Made by a program: the position numbers and the translations under genes
Shown here: positions 29,328 through 38,500 of the stretch, in pieces
Layout: each line of letters begins with the position of its first letter
How positions within the stretch are numbered: position 1 is the first letter of the stretch
The notes under the pieces: model-generated
The model's input: only the letters and a program-made list of their open reading frames with translations
Database searches by the model: none
What the model was told of the DNA's origin: nothing
DNA from: Denitratisoma oestradiolicum
GTDB lineage: Bacteria; Pseudomonadota; Gammaproteobacteria; Burkholderiales; Rhodocyclaceae
Assembly: GCF_902813185.1 (NCBI RefSeq)
Contig: NZ_LR778301.1
Coordinates: 992,001-1,056,000, forward strand
DNA length: 64,000 nucleotides
Direction: 5' to 3'

Positions 29328-29725
29328 TGAAAAAGCATCAACGGAGCCGAGTGTGACCATCGAGCCCAGCGAACCGATGGGTAGTCCCGCCTCGGGGTGC
29401 AGGGCAATCGCATGAATGAGGAATAGATCAAAACAATGTTTCACAGGTCCATTCCCCCCGCAAACCGTCGTCCCGGCGTAGGCCGGGACCCAGTTTGCGC
29501 ACCAAAAACCTGGATTCCGGCTTGCGCCGGAATGACGAGGGAGGCTGGATTCCGGCCCCGGATCGGGTCCGGGGTGACGTTCCTGCGTCGGAATGACGAT
29601 GCAGGTCTTGCCCGACAGATTCCAATGACGAAAACATGCATGCAACCGCCCCGCCCTGGGGTGTGGATGGTTGCGTTACTTTGGCGGATTCTCATCCCCA
29701 GGGGGGGCGCTGGCGACCATATGCG
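29328..29725. repeat. Intergenic region with clustered hairpin repeats (selD-tesA)
   Basis: Between 29466 and about 29600 lie several short palindromes: CCCGGCGTAGGCCGGG, ATTCCGGCTTGCGCCGGAAT, and CCCCGGATCGGGTCCGGGG. They belong to the same ATTCCGG..CCGGAAT family as the copies near 53140 and 56656. The remainder shows no convincing gene. Confidence 0.7.
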
Positions 29726-30322
29726 TTACTTGAGCAGTGGCTTCAGGGATTTCCAGATATGATCGAGGATGCGGGTTTGCACCGCTGCCACCGGATGCAG
29801 GCCGTCCTTCTGGAAATTGGCCGGGTCGGCGGCGACAGGCTCCAGCAGGAAAGGCAGCAGCGGCGCCTTTTCGGCTTTCGCCACCTCGGTGAAGGTGCGT
29901 TCGAAGGCGGCCGTGTAGTCCGGGCCGTAATTGGGGGGCAGGCGCATGCCCACCAGAAGCAAGCCGGCGCCGCTGGCCTTGACGGCACGGGCCATGGCCC
30001 GCAGGTTGTCCCGTGTCTGCTCCGGGGACAGGCCCCGCAGGCCGTCGTTGGCTCCCAGTTCCAACACCACCAGGGCCGGCTGATGTTGCGCCAGGGCCGC
30101 CGCCAGTCGGGTGCGGCCCCCGGCGGTGGTCTCACCGCTGATGCTGGCATTGACCAGGGTATAGCCTCGTTCCCTCAGCCGCGGTTCCAGCAGGGCCGGC
30201 CAGCTTTGCTCCCGGGCCAGGCCGAAGCCGGCGGAAAGACTGTCGCCGAATATCAGCACCGGCCGGGCGCTGGCCAGGGCGCTCCCGGCCAGCAAAATCA
30301 CAAGGAACAATGAACGGATCAT
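29726..30322 (-). CDS. tesA: Multifunctional acyl-CoA thioesterase I / lysophospholipase (GDSL)
   Basis: The 198-residue protein begins with a signal peptide (MIRSLFLVILLAGSALASA), so the mature enzyme is periplasmic. The SGNH/GDSL catalytic serine is S28 in FGDSLS; further blocks are ASISGETTAGG, LELGANDGL and the C-terminal DGLHP that holds the Asp and His. In E. coli TesA also acts as protease I and arylesterase. The start at 30322 is the only one that places the signal peptide correctly. It shares its CATG start site with the ABC ATPase gene on the other strand, the tesA-ybbA arrangement of E. coli. Confidence 0.94.
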   Translation of the reverse strand: MIRSLFLVILLAGSALASARPVLIFGDSLSAGFGLAREQSWPALLEPRLRERGYTLVNASISGETTAGGRTRLAAALAQHQPALVVLELGANDGLRGLSPEQTRDNLRAMARAVKASGAGLLLVGMRLPPNYGPDYTAAFERTFTEVAKAEKAPLLPFLLEPVAADPANFQKDGLHPVAAVQTRILDHIWKSLKPLLK

Positions 30323-30992
30323 GGAGGGACAGGTAGTGGTGGAAGTCGAGGGTCTGGGCAAGGACGTGGCCAGCGGCGATGGCCTGCTGACGATTTTGCA
30401 CGACATTTCCTTCCGGGTGCGGGCCGGGGAGGCGGTGGCCATCGTCGGGGCCTCCGGTTCCGGCAAGTCTACCCTGCTCGGCCTGATGGCCGGCCTCGAT
30501 AGCCCCAGCCGGGGCCGGGTGCATATCGACGGCCAGGACCTGGGCGCTCTCGATGAAGACGGACGGGCCGCCCTGCGGGCCCGCAGCCTGGGTTTCGTGT
30601 TCCAGTCCTTCCAGTTGCTGCCCTCTCTTACCGCACTGGAGAACGCCCTGCTGCCCCTGGAACTGCTGGGCCGCGCCGACGGGCCACGTCTGGCCCGGGG
30701 CCTGCTGGAACGGGTGGGCCTGGGCCAACGCCTGGACCACTATCCCAAGCACCTGTCGGGAGGCGAGCAGCAGCGGGTGGCCCTGGCCCGCGCCTTCGCT
30801 CCCGGTCCCCGGCTGCTGCTGGCCGACGAGCCCACCGGCAACCTGGATGCAGCTACCGGCGCCGCCATCATCGATCTGATGTTTGAAATGAATGCCGAGC
30901 AGGGCACCACCCTGATCCTGGTGACCCACGACGAGGCCCTGGCCCGCCGCTGCGGCCGCAGCCTGCGTCTGGCGGCCGGACAGTTGGCGTAA
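30321..30992 (+). CDS. ybbA: ABC transporter ATP-binding protein, YbbA/LolD family
   Basis: The 223-residue ATPase has Walker A GASGSGKST, the Q-loop FQSFQLLP, signature LSGGEQQRVA and Walker B LLLADEPTGNLD, with the H-loop VTHD. The family (MacB/LolD/YbbA) works with an FtsX-like permease. In E. coli ybbA is followed by the permease gene ybbP; here no permease follows and the next 4 kb are mobile-element remains. GTG 30336, preceded by GGAGG, is a likely alternative start and would avoid the overlap with tesA. Confidence 0.88.
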   Translation: MEGQVVVEVEGLGKDVASGDGLLTILHDISFRVRAGEAVAIVGASGSGKSTLLGLMAGLDSPSRGRVHIDGQDLGALDEDGRAALRARSLGFVFQSFQLLPSLTALENALLPLELLGRADGPRLARGLLERVGLGQRLDHYPKHLSGGEQQRVALARAFAPGPRLLLADEPTGNLDAATGAAIIDLMFEMNAEQGTTLILVTHDEALARRCGRSLRLAAGQLA

Positions 30993-31025
30993 AGGACTTG
31001 CTGTGCTGCCGCCTACCCGGCACAA

Positions 31026-31051
31026 GACCGAAGGGAATCCCCGTGGGACAA
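31026..31051 (-). repeat. Inverted fragment of the C-rich dispersed repeat
   Basis: ACCGAAGGGAATCCCCGTGG is the reverse complement of the middle part of the repeats at 17461 and 39058. It lies between the ABC ATPase gene and an IS1182 remnant and may mark the end of the native operon. Confidence 0.5.
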
Positions 31052-31064
31052 GCGACTGAACCGG

Positions 31065-31200
31065 TTCACCCTTCGAGGGCAGAAGAAGGTGGACGGGCAG
31101 TGGAAGCTCTTCTGACGGGTACATAACATCGAGAAGCTGGCGCACCACGGCTACGGGCAGTAGCGGAAGGTCGAGCGGGAGGCATCCTGGCCGGGGTGGG
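31065..31200 (+). pseudogene. Decayed C-terminus of an IS1182-like transposase
   Basis: Reading from 31065 gives FTLRGQKKVDGQWKLF, a stop, then VHNIEKLAHHGYGQ, another stop, then RKVERE. This pattern matches the C-terminal end of IS1182-family transposases (a KVDGQWxLFxxVHNIEKLA motif), with the catalytic part missing and stop codons in the frame. It is non-functional. Confidence 0.65.
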
Positions 31201-31254
31201 TTGAAACGTCGGTGCTGGCGAGACGGAGAGCCGGGGAAATCACTGAATGAAATG

Positions 31255-31285
31255 AAAATGGCGCAGAAAATCCTGCGCCATTTTT
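31255..31285. terminator. Strong bidirectional Rho-independent terminator
   Basis: AAAATGGCGCAG and CTGCGCCATTTTT form a 12-base perfect stem with a six-base loop, flanked by an A-run on one side and a T-run on the other. It can end transcripts from the ABC ATPase side and from the minus-strand orphan gene. The rest of 30993-31375 holds only transposase debris. Confidence 0.8.
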
Positions 31286-31375
31286 ACCGCCTGCTCAGGA
31301 TGAAAAATGGGTTTTTCTACAGCTTCAATGTGGAGCTGACCGGCGTAGCGCGGTTGCGTCCGGTTGAAGGTAGGG

Positions 31376-31987
31376 TTATGCAACATTTGCTTTGGATATC
31401 AGTTGATCTCTACGCTTTTTCGAAAGGTGTGCCGTGAATATTTCTATAGCGGGAAATGAATTCTCGCCACCCGCTGCTTTGCGGAAATATTTCAATACCT
31501 CATGTCCATCGGCAGGGCGAAATAGATATGAAAACTGAGTTTCTATTATCTCTTTATCAACAACGGAGTATTGCCAAGCGACTAAGGTGAATTCCAGGGA
31601 GTTAAGGTAAGAAACGGCATGCCACCGAAGCTCAGTTGATTGAGCCTCAGTTAGAAGAATATGGTCATTACCCTCTTTAGTTTGGATTTTGTCTCCAAAC
31701 AATTGGGCGAGAAGATTCTCATGCTTTCTGGATATCTTCACTTCTTGCTGCGCAAAAATATCCCTGCACTGCTCCTCGTTTAGGCACTCAATTATCTTTC
31801 GGGCAACTGATCCTTCTTTCTTTAGATTCCTTGACCACTCCATCAGGATTTCTACGGATTTCTCTCTTCTTGACCGTTCATGGTCGGCTTTGAGTTGCCG
31901 ATGTGCAATATAAACTTGAAGCGCAATTCCAAAGATGGCTATTGAGCCAGCAATCGTTGCGAGATTAGCCCAGTCTTGCAGGTTCAT
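31376..31987 (-). CDS. Hypothetical protein with single N-terminal membrane anchor
   Basis: The 203-residue product begins MNLQDWANLATIAGSIAIFG; residues about 8-28 form one membrane helix, followed by a charged cytoplasmic part (HRQLKADHERSRREKSVEIL). I do not recognise the family with certainty; it resembles small DUF4760-type proteins. The gene is clearly more AT-rich than its neighbours and lies between an IS1182 remnant and an IS110 fragment, which suggests recent transfer. ATG 31987 is preferred because the longer frame would read into the IS110 end sequence. Confidence 0.65.
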   Translation of the reverse strand: MNLQDWANLATIAGSIAIFGIALQVYIAHRQLKADHERSRREKSVEILMEWSRNLKKEGSVARKIIECLNEEQCRDIFAQQEVKISRKHENLLAQLFGDKIQTKEGNDHILLTEAQSTELRWHAVSYLNSLEFTLVAWQYSVVDKEIIETQFSYLFRPADGHEVLKYFRKAAGGENSFPAIEIFTAHLSKKRRDQLISKANVA

Positions 31988-32116
31988 ATGCGGCTCCGGG
32001 TTGCCTAACGAATGAAAGGGACTTCCCCGTCCCGAGGCTGCGGCGGAAGCCGCGAACGGCAACGAGTGCCATGATGGGAATTCGAGATCACATCAAAACC
32101 ACGAAAGGGGAAGTCC

Positions 32117-32257
32117 ATGAGCATTATCACTGTTGGAATCGATCTGGCCAAGAACATCTTTGCCGTGCATGGGGTTGATGATAACGGCAAGGTGGTCCTG
32201 GTCAAGCCCAAGGTAGCTCGCGACAAATTATTGGAGCTGGTACGGCGCCTACGGTAA
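32117..32257 (+). pseudogene. IS110-family transposase, N-terminal fragment
   Basis: ATG 32117 opens a 46-codon frame (MSIITVGIDLAKNIFAVHGV ... LLELVRRLR) that matches the beginning of IS110 transposases, including the first catalytic Asp of the DEDD site in GIDLAK. The family needs about 300 residues more. The frame breaks at the group II intron. GGACTTCCCC at 32019 and GGGGAAGTCC at 32107 form an inverted pair just upstream, in the IS end. Confidence 0.8.
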
Positions 32258-33998
32258 ATGCAGCGCTTGTGCACGGAAACATCGCGTTCTTACCTGGGGA
32301 GATCTGCCGCGCGAGCGGTGGTGGAAGCTGAACGAGAGGTGGCCGGGTCGAGCCAGTCCCAATCGACCAGCGCCGATGCGGGCTGTCACGCATCAAGGGC
32401 GATCGAACAGGACAGCGACGTTCAGCAACCGACACAGCGCAACGGCCAGCAATGACCGATGTGAAGCGGCAGAAGTCAGCAGCGATCATAGTAGCCGGGC
32501 AGGTTGTGGCCCGGTGAAGGATCAAACAACGAAACGCAAGGAGCAGACGGAGCGATCTTGGCGAAGCCGAAGTATCCCCAGACGGGGAAGGCGAGCCGGC
32601 GAACAATCCGAACCGAGCCTTGAACCAAGACGAGACGAAGTGGAAACAACCGAGTGGATGACAGCGGTGCTTGCCAGCGACAACCTGCGCAGCGCGTGGA
32701 AACGTGTGAAAGCCAACAAAGGGGCGCAGGGAATCGATGGCGTCACTATCGAGGACTTTCCCGCCCACCTGAGAGCGCACTGGGGAGACATCCGTCGCCA
32801 ACTCGAAACCGGGCGCTACCGTCCCAGCGCCGTCCGCCGGGTCGAAATACCCAAGGACGACGGGGGCAAGCGGCTGCTGGGCATCCCGACCGTCATGGAC
32901 CGGGTCATCCAGCAAGCCATCGCCCAAGTGCTCACGCCGATCTTCGATCCGAGCTTCTCGGCATCGAGTTTCGGCTTCAGGCCGGGCCGCAATGCACACC
33001 AGGCCATCAGACAGGTACAACGGCATGTGAAGGACGGCTACGCCATGGCCGTGGACATCGACCTCGCCAAATTCTTCGACACTGTCAATCACGATGTGTT
33101 GATGAAGATACTCGGGCGCACGATCCGCGACAAAGCGCTGCTGGCCCTGATTGGCCGCTACCTGCGCGCTGGCGTGCAGGTCGGTGAGCACATCGAGCCC
33201 AACGACATTGGAACGCCCCAGGGCGGTCCATTGTCGCCGCTCCTGGCAAATATCCTGCTCAATGAACTCGATCATGAACTCGAACGGCGCGGGCATCGCT
33301 TCGCGCGCTACGCAGATGACATGGTCGTGCTGGTCAAAAGCCGGCGAGCGGGGGAGCGGGTCATGCAAAGTTTGACGCGCTACCTGGAAGGACGACTGAA
33401 GCTCAAACGCAACCCGGCCAAAAGCAAGGTGGCGAAGATGAGCGAATGCGGCTTTCTGGGCTTTACCATCATCCGGGGCAAAATCCGCTGGCTGGAAAAG
33501 AAGCTGGAGGCATTCAAGCACCGAGTGAGGGAACTCACCGGCAGAAGCTGGGGGGTGTCCATGGAGTACAGGCTGCACAAGCTGGGACAGTACGTGCGGG
33601 GCTGGCTGGGATACTTTGGTATCAGCGAGTATTACCGGCCGATCCCGGAACTGGACGAGTGGATCAGAAGACGCATCCGCATGTGCCATTGGAAACAATG
33701 GCGCTGGCCGCGCACAAAGATCAACCGGCTGCTGGCCTTGGGCGTGAGCCTGAAGACAGCGATCCAGCATGGCACCAGCAGCAAGAGTTGCTGGCACATG
33801 GCGCGCACCCCGGCGATGCAGCAGGCGTTGAATAATGACTGGTTCCTGGCCCAGGGGCTGCCGAGCATCAAGACGCTTTGGTGCCAGGCGCAGGGTTATT
33901 CGTCGTCGCCGAGCGAGCCAACTCGTTGAACCGCCCACTGCGGACCCGCACGGTGGGTGGTGTGGGGAGGGCCGGTTAGAAACCGGCCCTTACCCGAT
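32258..33998 (+). mobile_element. Group II intron with encoded reverse transcriptase
   Basis: The 3' end is well defined: a domain V/VI-like structure GAACCGCCCACTGCGGACCC ... GGGCCGGTTAGAAACCGGCCC finishing TTACCCGAT near 33998. AGAAGTCAGCAGCGATCATAGTAG at about 32470-32493 (quoted in part) resembles the conserved stretch upstream of intron ORFs of this class. The exact 5' end is not certain; it lies close to the break of the IS110 frame, 32250-32270, with GTGCAC at 32269 a candidate. The intron sits in the same orientation as the IS110 fragment. Confidence 0.8.
32514..33929 (+). CDS. ltrA: Group II intron reverse transcriptase/maturase
   Basis: The 471-residue protein splices the intron RNA and copies it into DNA. 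RT motifs are present in order: FGFRPGRNAHQAIR (RT2), VDIDLAKFFDTVNHD (RT3), GTPQGGPLSPLLANI (RT4), and YADDMVVLV with the catalytic YADD (RT5). The maturase (X) domain follows (YRLHKLGQYVRGWLGYFG ... CHWKQWRWP). No C-terminal HNH endonuclease is seen, so it is an endonuclease-minus type. GTG 32514 (coding MKDQTTKRKEQTE) is a typical start for this lineage; the open frame extends further upstream without support. No internal stop is present. Confidence 0.92.
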   Translation: MKDQTTKRKEQTERSWRSRSIPRRGRRAGEQSEPSLEPRRDEVETTEWMTAVLASDNLRSAWKRVKANKGAQGIDGVTIEDFPAHLRAHWGDIRRQLETGRYRPSAVRRVEIPKDDGGKRLLGIPTVMDRVIQQAIAQVLTPIFDPSFSASSFGFRPGRNAHQAIRQVQRHVKDGYAMAVDIDLAKFFDTVNHDVLMKILGRTIRDKALLALIGRYLRAGVQVGEHIEPNDIGTPQGGPLSPLLANILLNELDHELERRGHRFARYADDMVVLVKSRRAGERVMQSLTRYLEGRLKLKRNPAKSKVAKMSECGFLGFTIIRGKIRWLEKKLEAFKHRVRELTGRSWGVSMEYRLHKLGQYVRGWLGYFGISEYYRPIPELDEWIRRRIRMCHWKQWRWPRTKINRLLALGVSLKTAIQHGTSSKSCWHMARTPAMQQALNNDWFLAQGLPSIKTLWCQAQGYSSSPSEPTR

Positions 33999-34004
33999 TG
34001 GGCA

Positions 34005-34343
34005 TCATCTCGCGGCAGGACAATTGTTGTTGCGCCATTCCGGTGGAGGGCAAAGTCTTTCACAGACAGATCTCTGACTTGCACGAACTACCATACAGGC
34101 GCCAGCGCAAGCGCTGACAAGCCTTTGATTGTCTCGCTCAAAGAAGAAGCTCCAGCCATCAACGGCTAACCCGTCGTTGAGATAACCCAAGCTTCCACAG
34201 TAAATTGGCTTTTCTCCCTTCGCCAATCGGCCACGAAGTTCGGCTTGAGCAATCGCTTCGAAGTCTCGATCTCGATATTCATCATTAGCGATAGCGCAAA
34301 ATGCGAGCGACAGTAATCCAACAATGGCTAGCCGGCGGTTCAT
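34005..34343 (-). CDS. Small Cys-containing exported protein, unknown function
   Basis: The 112-residue product has a signal peptide (MNRRLAIVGLLSLAFCAIA) and a mature part with five cysteines (IYCGSLGYLNDG, ACAGACMV, CERLCPPPEW and a C-terminal NNNCPAAR). The Cys pairs suggest disulfides in the periplasm. Its last codons end 7 bases from the intron 3' end, so the native C-terminus may have been lost. I do not recognise the family. An alternative start lies 15 bases upstream. Confidence 0.6.
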   Translation of the reverse strand: MNRRLAIVGLLSLAFCAIANDEYRDRDFEAIAQAELRGRLAKGEKPIYCGSLGYLNDGLAVDGWSFFFERDNQRLVSACAGACMVVRASQRSVCERLCPPPEWRNNNCPAAR

Positions 34344-34358
34344 CCTCGTGATGCCCAA

Positions 34359-35048
34359 CTTGAAGTAGACCTCCTAAATGACGCAAAACTTTCCGTCATT
34401 AGGAGGAATAAAAATTCTTGATTGACCATTTATCTAAGTAAATCAATGGAACTTGTGGATTTAGTCGGGCCTAAATACGGGTGAGTATTCTTTGTCCAGG
34501 ATGCAGTAATGCGCGTCGGGGAGTGTGCTGGAGAATAAGCAAGGCGAGGTATGCTGTCTATATGACGAAAGCAATAGTCTTCCCGCAACTACGGAATAAA
34601 GGTGCTCTTGAACCGCCCCGGAGGAATGAGCCGGCGCCACTGTGTTTCTGATATCCCGGGAAGAGCAGGTCACAGGTTTGATCCCGTGAATACTGATAAA
34701 TGAAACGGTTTCAGTGGGGAAATTAAAGTGGGCGACCTCGCCAACGACTGCTTTGGGAAAGGCGTCTGAGTGGCTCTTTCTGACCGATTCCGAACTATGA
34801 CGTAACTATGACGTGAACAGCCGAAATTGGCTGAAATTATGACTATGACACGCTAGTTGGCGCAATTGGCAAGCGTCAAGATCAAGCTAAATCAATGGGT
34901 TATGGAGTGCGATTTTCTTCCGGAGCCATTTACCCAAGCGAAGCCTTCCCCAAACAGCCGAGCGTAGCGAACCGTATCGCCCCCCTCGGAGGGGGCGAAG
35001 GGGGGGCGAGCCTCATGATGCGGGGTGTTGTTTTCCGCATCATGAAAG
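34359..35048. other. 690-base intergenic region, AT-rich, no gene recognised
   Basis: No frame here has convincing coding character. A direct repeat AACTATGACGT occurs twice around 34800. From about 34958 a C/G-rich stretch (GAGCGTAGCGAACC ... CCCCCCTCGGAGGGGG) belongs to the dispersed repeats. CATGATGCGG (35014-35023) and CCGCATCATG (35035-35044) are a perfect inverted pair right after the queF stop and may end its transcript. The AT-rich part is probably residual mobile DNA. Confidence 0.55.
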
Positions 35049-35468
35049 TCAGCCCCGTGTGTTGGACTGGGACTGGAATTCCGCCAGTTCCACCCGGGGT
35101 GCCGGCTTCCAACCCTTCTTGCGGTGCTCTGCCACCACGTTGGTGAATATTCCGCCGCGCACGTAGAAGCGGGCGGTCAGCCGCATGTAGCGGGGCTTCA
35201 CGGCCTTCACCAGGTCGTCCAGGATGCGGTTGGTCACGTCCTCGTGGAAATGCCCTTCCTCGCGGAAGCTCCAGATGTAGAGCTTCAGGCTCTTCAGTTC
35301 CACGCAGAGCTTGTCGGCGATGTAGTCCAGGGTCAGCACGGCGAAGTCCGGCTGGCCGGTCTTGGGACACAGGCAGGTGAATTCGGGGATCTCCATGTGA
35401 ATCTGGTAGTCCCGGTGGGCTGCGGGATTGGGAAAGGTTTCCAGGGTCTTGCCGGGTTGGCTGGGCAT
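35049..35468 (-). CDS. queF: NADPH-dependent 7-cyano-7-deazaguanine reductase
   Basis: QueF reduces preQ0 to preQ1 in queuosine synthesis. The 139-residue protein is the short unimodular type. The catalytic Cys is C34 in [12 protein letters not shown] with D41 nearby; [20 protein letters not shown] carries the substrate-binding Glu and His. It starts at ATG 35468 and diverges from smc. With folE2 and queG it marks the queuosine pathway in this window; the QueC, QueD and QueE steps are not here. Confidence 0.96.
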   Translation of the reverse strand: MPSQPGKTLETFPNPAAHRDYQIHMEIPEFTCLCPKTGQPDFAVLTLDYIADKLCVELKSLKLYIWSFREEGHFHEDVTNRILDDLVKAVKPRYMRLTARFYVRGGIFTNVVAEHRKKGWKPAPRVELAEFQSQSNTRG

Positions 35469-35502
35469 GATGGCGTCGTCGCGGGTCGGGGGATCAGGAG
35501 TG

Positions 35503-35510
35503 ATTATAAT
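35503..35510. promoter_or_regulatory. TATAAT-like -10 element in the queF/smc divergent gap
   Basis: ATTATAAT reads as TATAAT on both strands (one base pair offset) and is the only AT-rich spot in the 87-base gap. It lies 35-42 bases before queF and 46-53 before smc. No good -35 is seen for either direction. Confidence 0.4.
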
Positions 35511-35555
35511 CGGCGCTCCCCGGGATAGCCCGCCAACGAGACCGCCAGCTTCGCC

Positions 35556-38500
35556 GTGCGCCTGACCAAACTCAAACTTGCTGGATTCAAATCCTTTGTA
35601 GACCCCACCACCGTGCTGTTCCCCAGCCAATTGGCCGGGGTGGTGGGCCCCAATGGTTGCGGCAAATCCAACATCATCGACGCGGTGCGTTGGGTGCTGG
35701 GGGAATCCAAGGCCTCGGAACTGCGGGGCGAATCCATACAGGATGTGATTTTCAAGGGCTCCGGTACCCGCAAGGAAGTGAGCCGGGCCAGCGTCGAGCT
35801 GTACTTCGACAACGCCCAGGGCAAGGCTGCCGGCCAGTGGAGCCAGTACGAGGAGATCACGGTCAAGCGGGTGCTGGACCGGGAGGGCAACTCCAGCTAC
35901 TACATCAACAACCTCCACGTGCGGCGCCGGGACGTGATCGACCTGTTCCTGGGCACGGGCCTGGGTCCCCGGGCCTACGCCATCATCGGCCAGGGCATGA
36001 TCTCCCGCATCGTCGAGGCCAAACCCGACGACTTGCGGGGCTTCCTGGAGGAGGCGGCTGGCGTCACCAAATACAAGGAGCGGCGCAAGGAAACCGAGAA
36101 TCGTCTGGAGGATGCACGGGAGAACCTGTCCCGGGTCGAGGACATCCGCAATGAACTGGACGGTCAGATCGGCCGCCTGGAGTCCCAGGCCGAGGTGGCG
36201 CGCCAGTACAAGGACCTCAACGCCCAACTGACCCGCAAGCAGCAACTGCTCTGGCTCAAGAAGCGCAACGACGCCCGCCAGGACGCTGCCCGCCTGGCGA
36301 CCACGGTGGCGGAGTCGGCCACCCGGCTGGAGGGTGAGACCGCCCAGTTGCGGGAAATCGAGGCACGGGTGGAGCATGCACGGGAGGCTCATTTCGCCGC
36401 CTCGGACGCCCTCCATAACGCCCAGGCCGAGATGTACGCCGCCAATGCGGAAGTCACCCGGCTGGAGACGGAAATCGGCCGCATGCGGGAGACCACCCTG
36501 CGTCTGGAGCAGCGCCTGCAACAACTGTCGGTGGAGGATGGCCACTGGCGCGGCCAGGCCGCCCAGTTGCAGCAGGACGCGGCGCGCTGGAATTCCCTGC
36601 TGGAAAATGCCCGGTTGCGGGCCGGCACCGCCGGCGCCCGCCACGAGGAAGCTGCGGAGCGCCTGCCCCAGGCCGAGGAGGCGGTGCAGGCCGCCGGCAG
36701 TGCCCTGTCCGAGGCCCGCATGCTGCTGGCCGAGGCCGAACAGGGGCTGCGCCTGGCCGAGGCCGACCGGGGCCATGCCGACCGGGCCCTGGAGGGGCTG
36801 GGTCAGCGGGCCGCCCGCCTGGAGCAGGAGAAGGCCGCCCTGGGAGCGCCGGACCCGATCCAGTTGGCGGCCAGCCAGGAAGCCCAGGCCCGGGCCGAGG
36901 AAGAACTGGCCATGCAGCAGGAGCGCCTGGCCGAACTGCAAGGCCGCCTGCCGGGTTTCGAGGCCCAGCTGCGCAGCGCCCGGGAACGGCTCCAGGCCGC
37001 CCACCGCCAGGCCACCGAGTCCCGCGCCCGGCGCGATGCCCTGGTGCAGCTACAGAAGCGGGTACAGCAGAGCGGCGATATCGGCGAATGGCTCCAGGCC
37101 CGGGGCCTGGCCGATGCCAAACCTCTGTGGCAGAGCCTCCAGGTGGAGCCCGGCTGGGAAACCGCTGTGGAAGCCGTATTGCGGGAGCGTCTGGCCGCTT
37201 TGGTCACCGATGGGGAAACCGCCCGCCAGGCCCTGGCCAGCCCGCCACCCACCATCGTTGCCCTGGCCCTGCCCGACGGTGCTCCCGCCTTGCCGCTGGC
37301 CGCCGAAGGCTTGCGCGCCAAGGTGCGCAGCGACGATTCCCGCTGGAGTTCCGTACTGGACGAATGGCTGGGTCAGGTGATGGTGGCCGAGGACCTGAAT
37401 GTCCTGCCTACCCAGGCCTCGCCCTTCATCCAGTTCGTCAATCGTGCCGGCCATCTGCGCGGCGCCCATGGCCTGACCCTGTATGTGCCCGACGCCAAGA
37501 CCCATGGCGTGATCGAGCGTCAGCGGGAGATCGAGGAGCTGGAAGCCGTCATCGAGGCGCGCCAGCAGGATGAGGATGCAGCCCGGGAATCCCAGCAGGA
37601 GGCGGAACGGCAACTGGCCGACACCCAGGCCGAGCTGGCCCAGACCCGGCGCGGCGAGCAGGAGTCCCGCCAGCGGGCCCACGCTGCCCAGGTGGAGGCC
37701 CTCAAGCTGGCCCAGGCCCAGGCCCGGTTCGAGGAGCGGGCGGCCCAGATCACCCGGGACCTGGAGGACATTCGTCGCCACGAGGATACCGAGCGGACGG
37801 CCCAGATGCGGGCCGAGGAAGGCGCGGCGCGCTGGGGCGAGCAACTGGAAGTGGCCCAGGAGCGCCTGGCCCGGGCCGGCGAGGTCCAGCGCCAGAAGGA
37901 AAACGCCCTGCGGGAGGCCCGCGCCCTGGAGCAGCAGTTGTCCCGGGAGGCCCAGGAGGCAGGCTTCTCCGAGCGGGAATGCATCTCCAAGCTGGAGGAC
38001 AACGCCCGCAACGTCGAGATTGCCCAGACCCAGCTGGAACGGGTGGTGGGTGAGACCGTCCAGGCCCGGGAGGAGTTGGCGGGCATCAGTGACGATGTGC
38101 TGCTGGACCAGTTGCAGGCGGCACTCATCAATAAGCAGAGCCAGGAAGGTCTGCTGGCAGAGCGGCGCAACGGCATGGAAACCGTGGCCGCCGAACTGCG
38201 CGCCATGGACGAGCAACGCCTGCGCCTGGAGCAGGGGCTTACGCCGCTGCGGGACAAGATCAACGAACTCAAGCTCAAGCAGCAGGCGGCCCAGCTCAAC
38301 GAGGAGCAGTACCAGCAGCGCCTGGTCGAGGCCAATGCCGACGAGGGGGCGCTGATTCCCGACCTGCTGCCGGGCCTGCGGGAAAGCACGATGCAGGGCG
38401 AGATCACCCGCCTGGGCAACGAGATCGAGGCCCTGGGGCCGGTGAACCTGGCGGCCCTGGAGGAACTGAATTCCGCCCGGGAGCGCAAGGGTTATCTGGA

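Noticed and set aside
29466..29600. Clustered palindromes considered as a CRISPR array
   Set aside because: Units differ in sequence and spacing and there are no regular spacers or cas genes.
32202..33938. A 578-codon minus-strand frame across the group II intron
   Set aside because: The plus strand encodes a complete reverse transcriptase with YADD. The antisense frame is a shadow.
34461..34673. A 70-codon minus-strand frame in the AT-rich gap
   Set aside because: No ribosome-binding site, no recognisable domain, and irregular composition.
35049..37004. A 651-codon minus-strand frame that continues queF upstream into the smc gene
   Set aside because: Only the last 139 codons match QueF. 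The rest is the complement of the smc coiled coil and has low-complexity composition.
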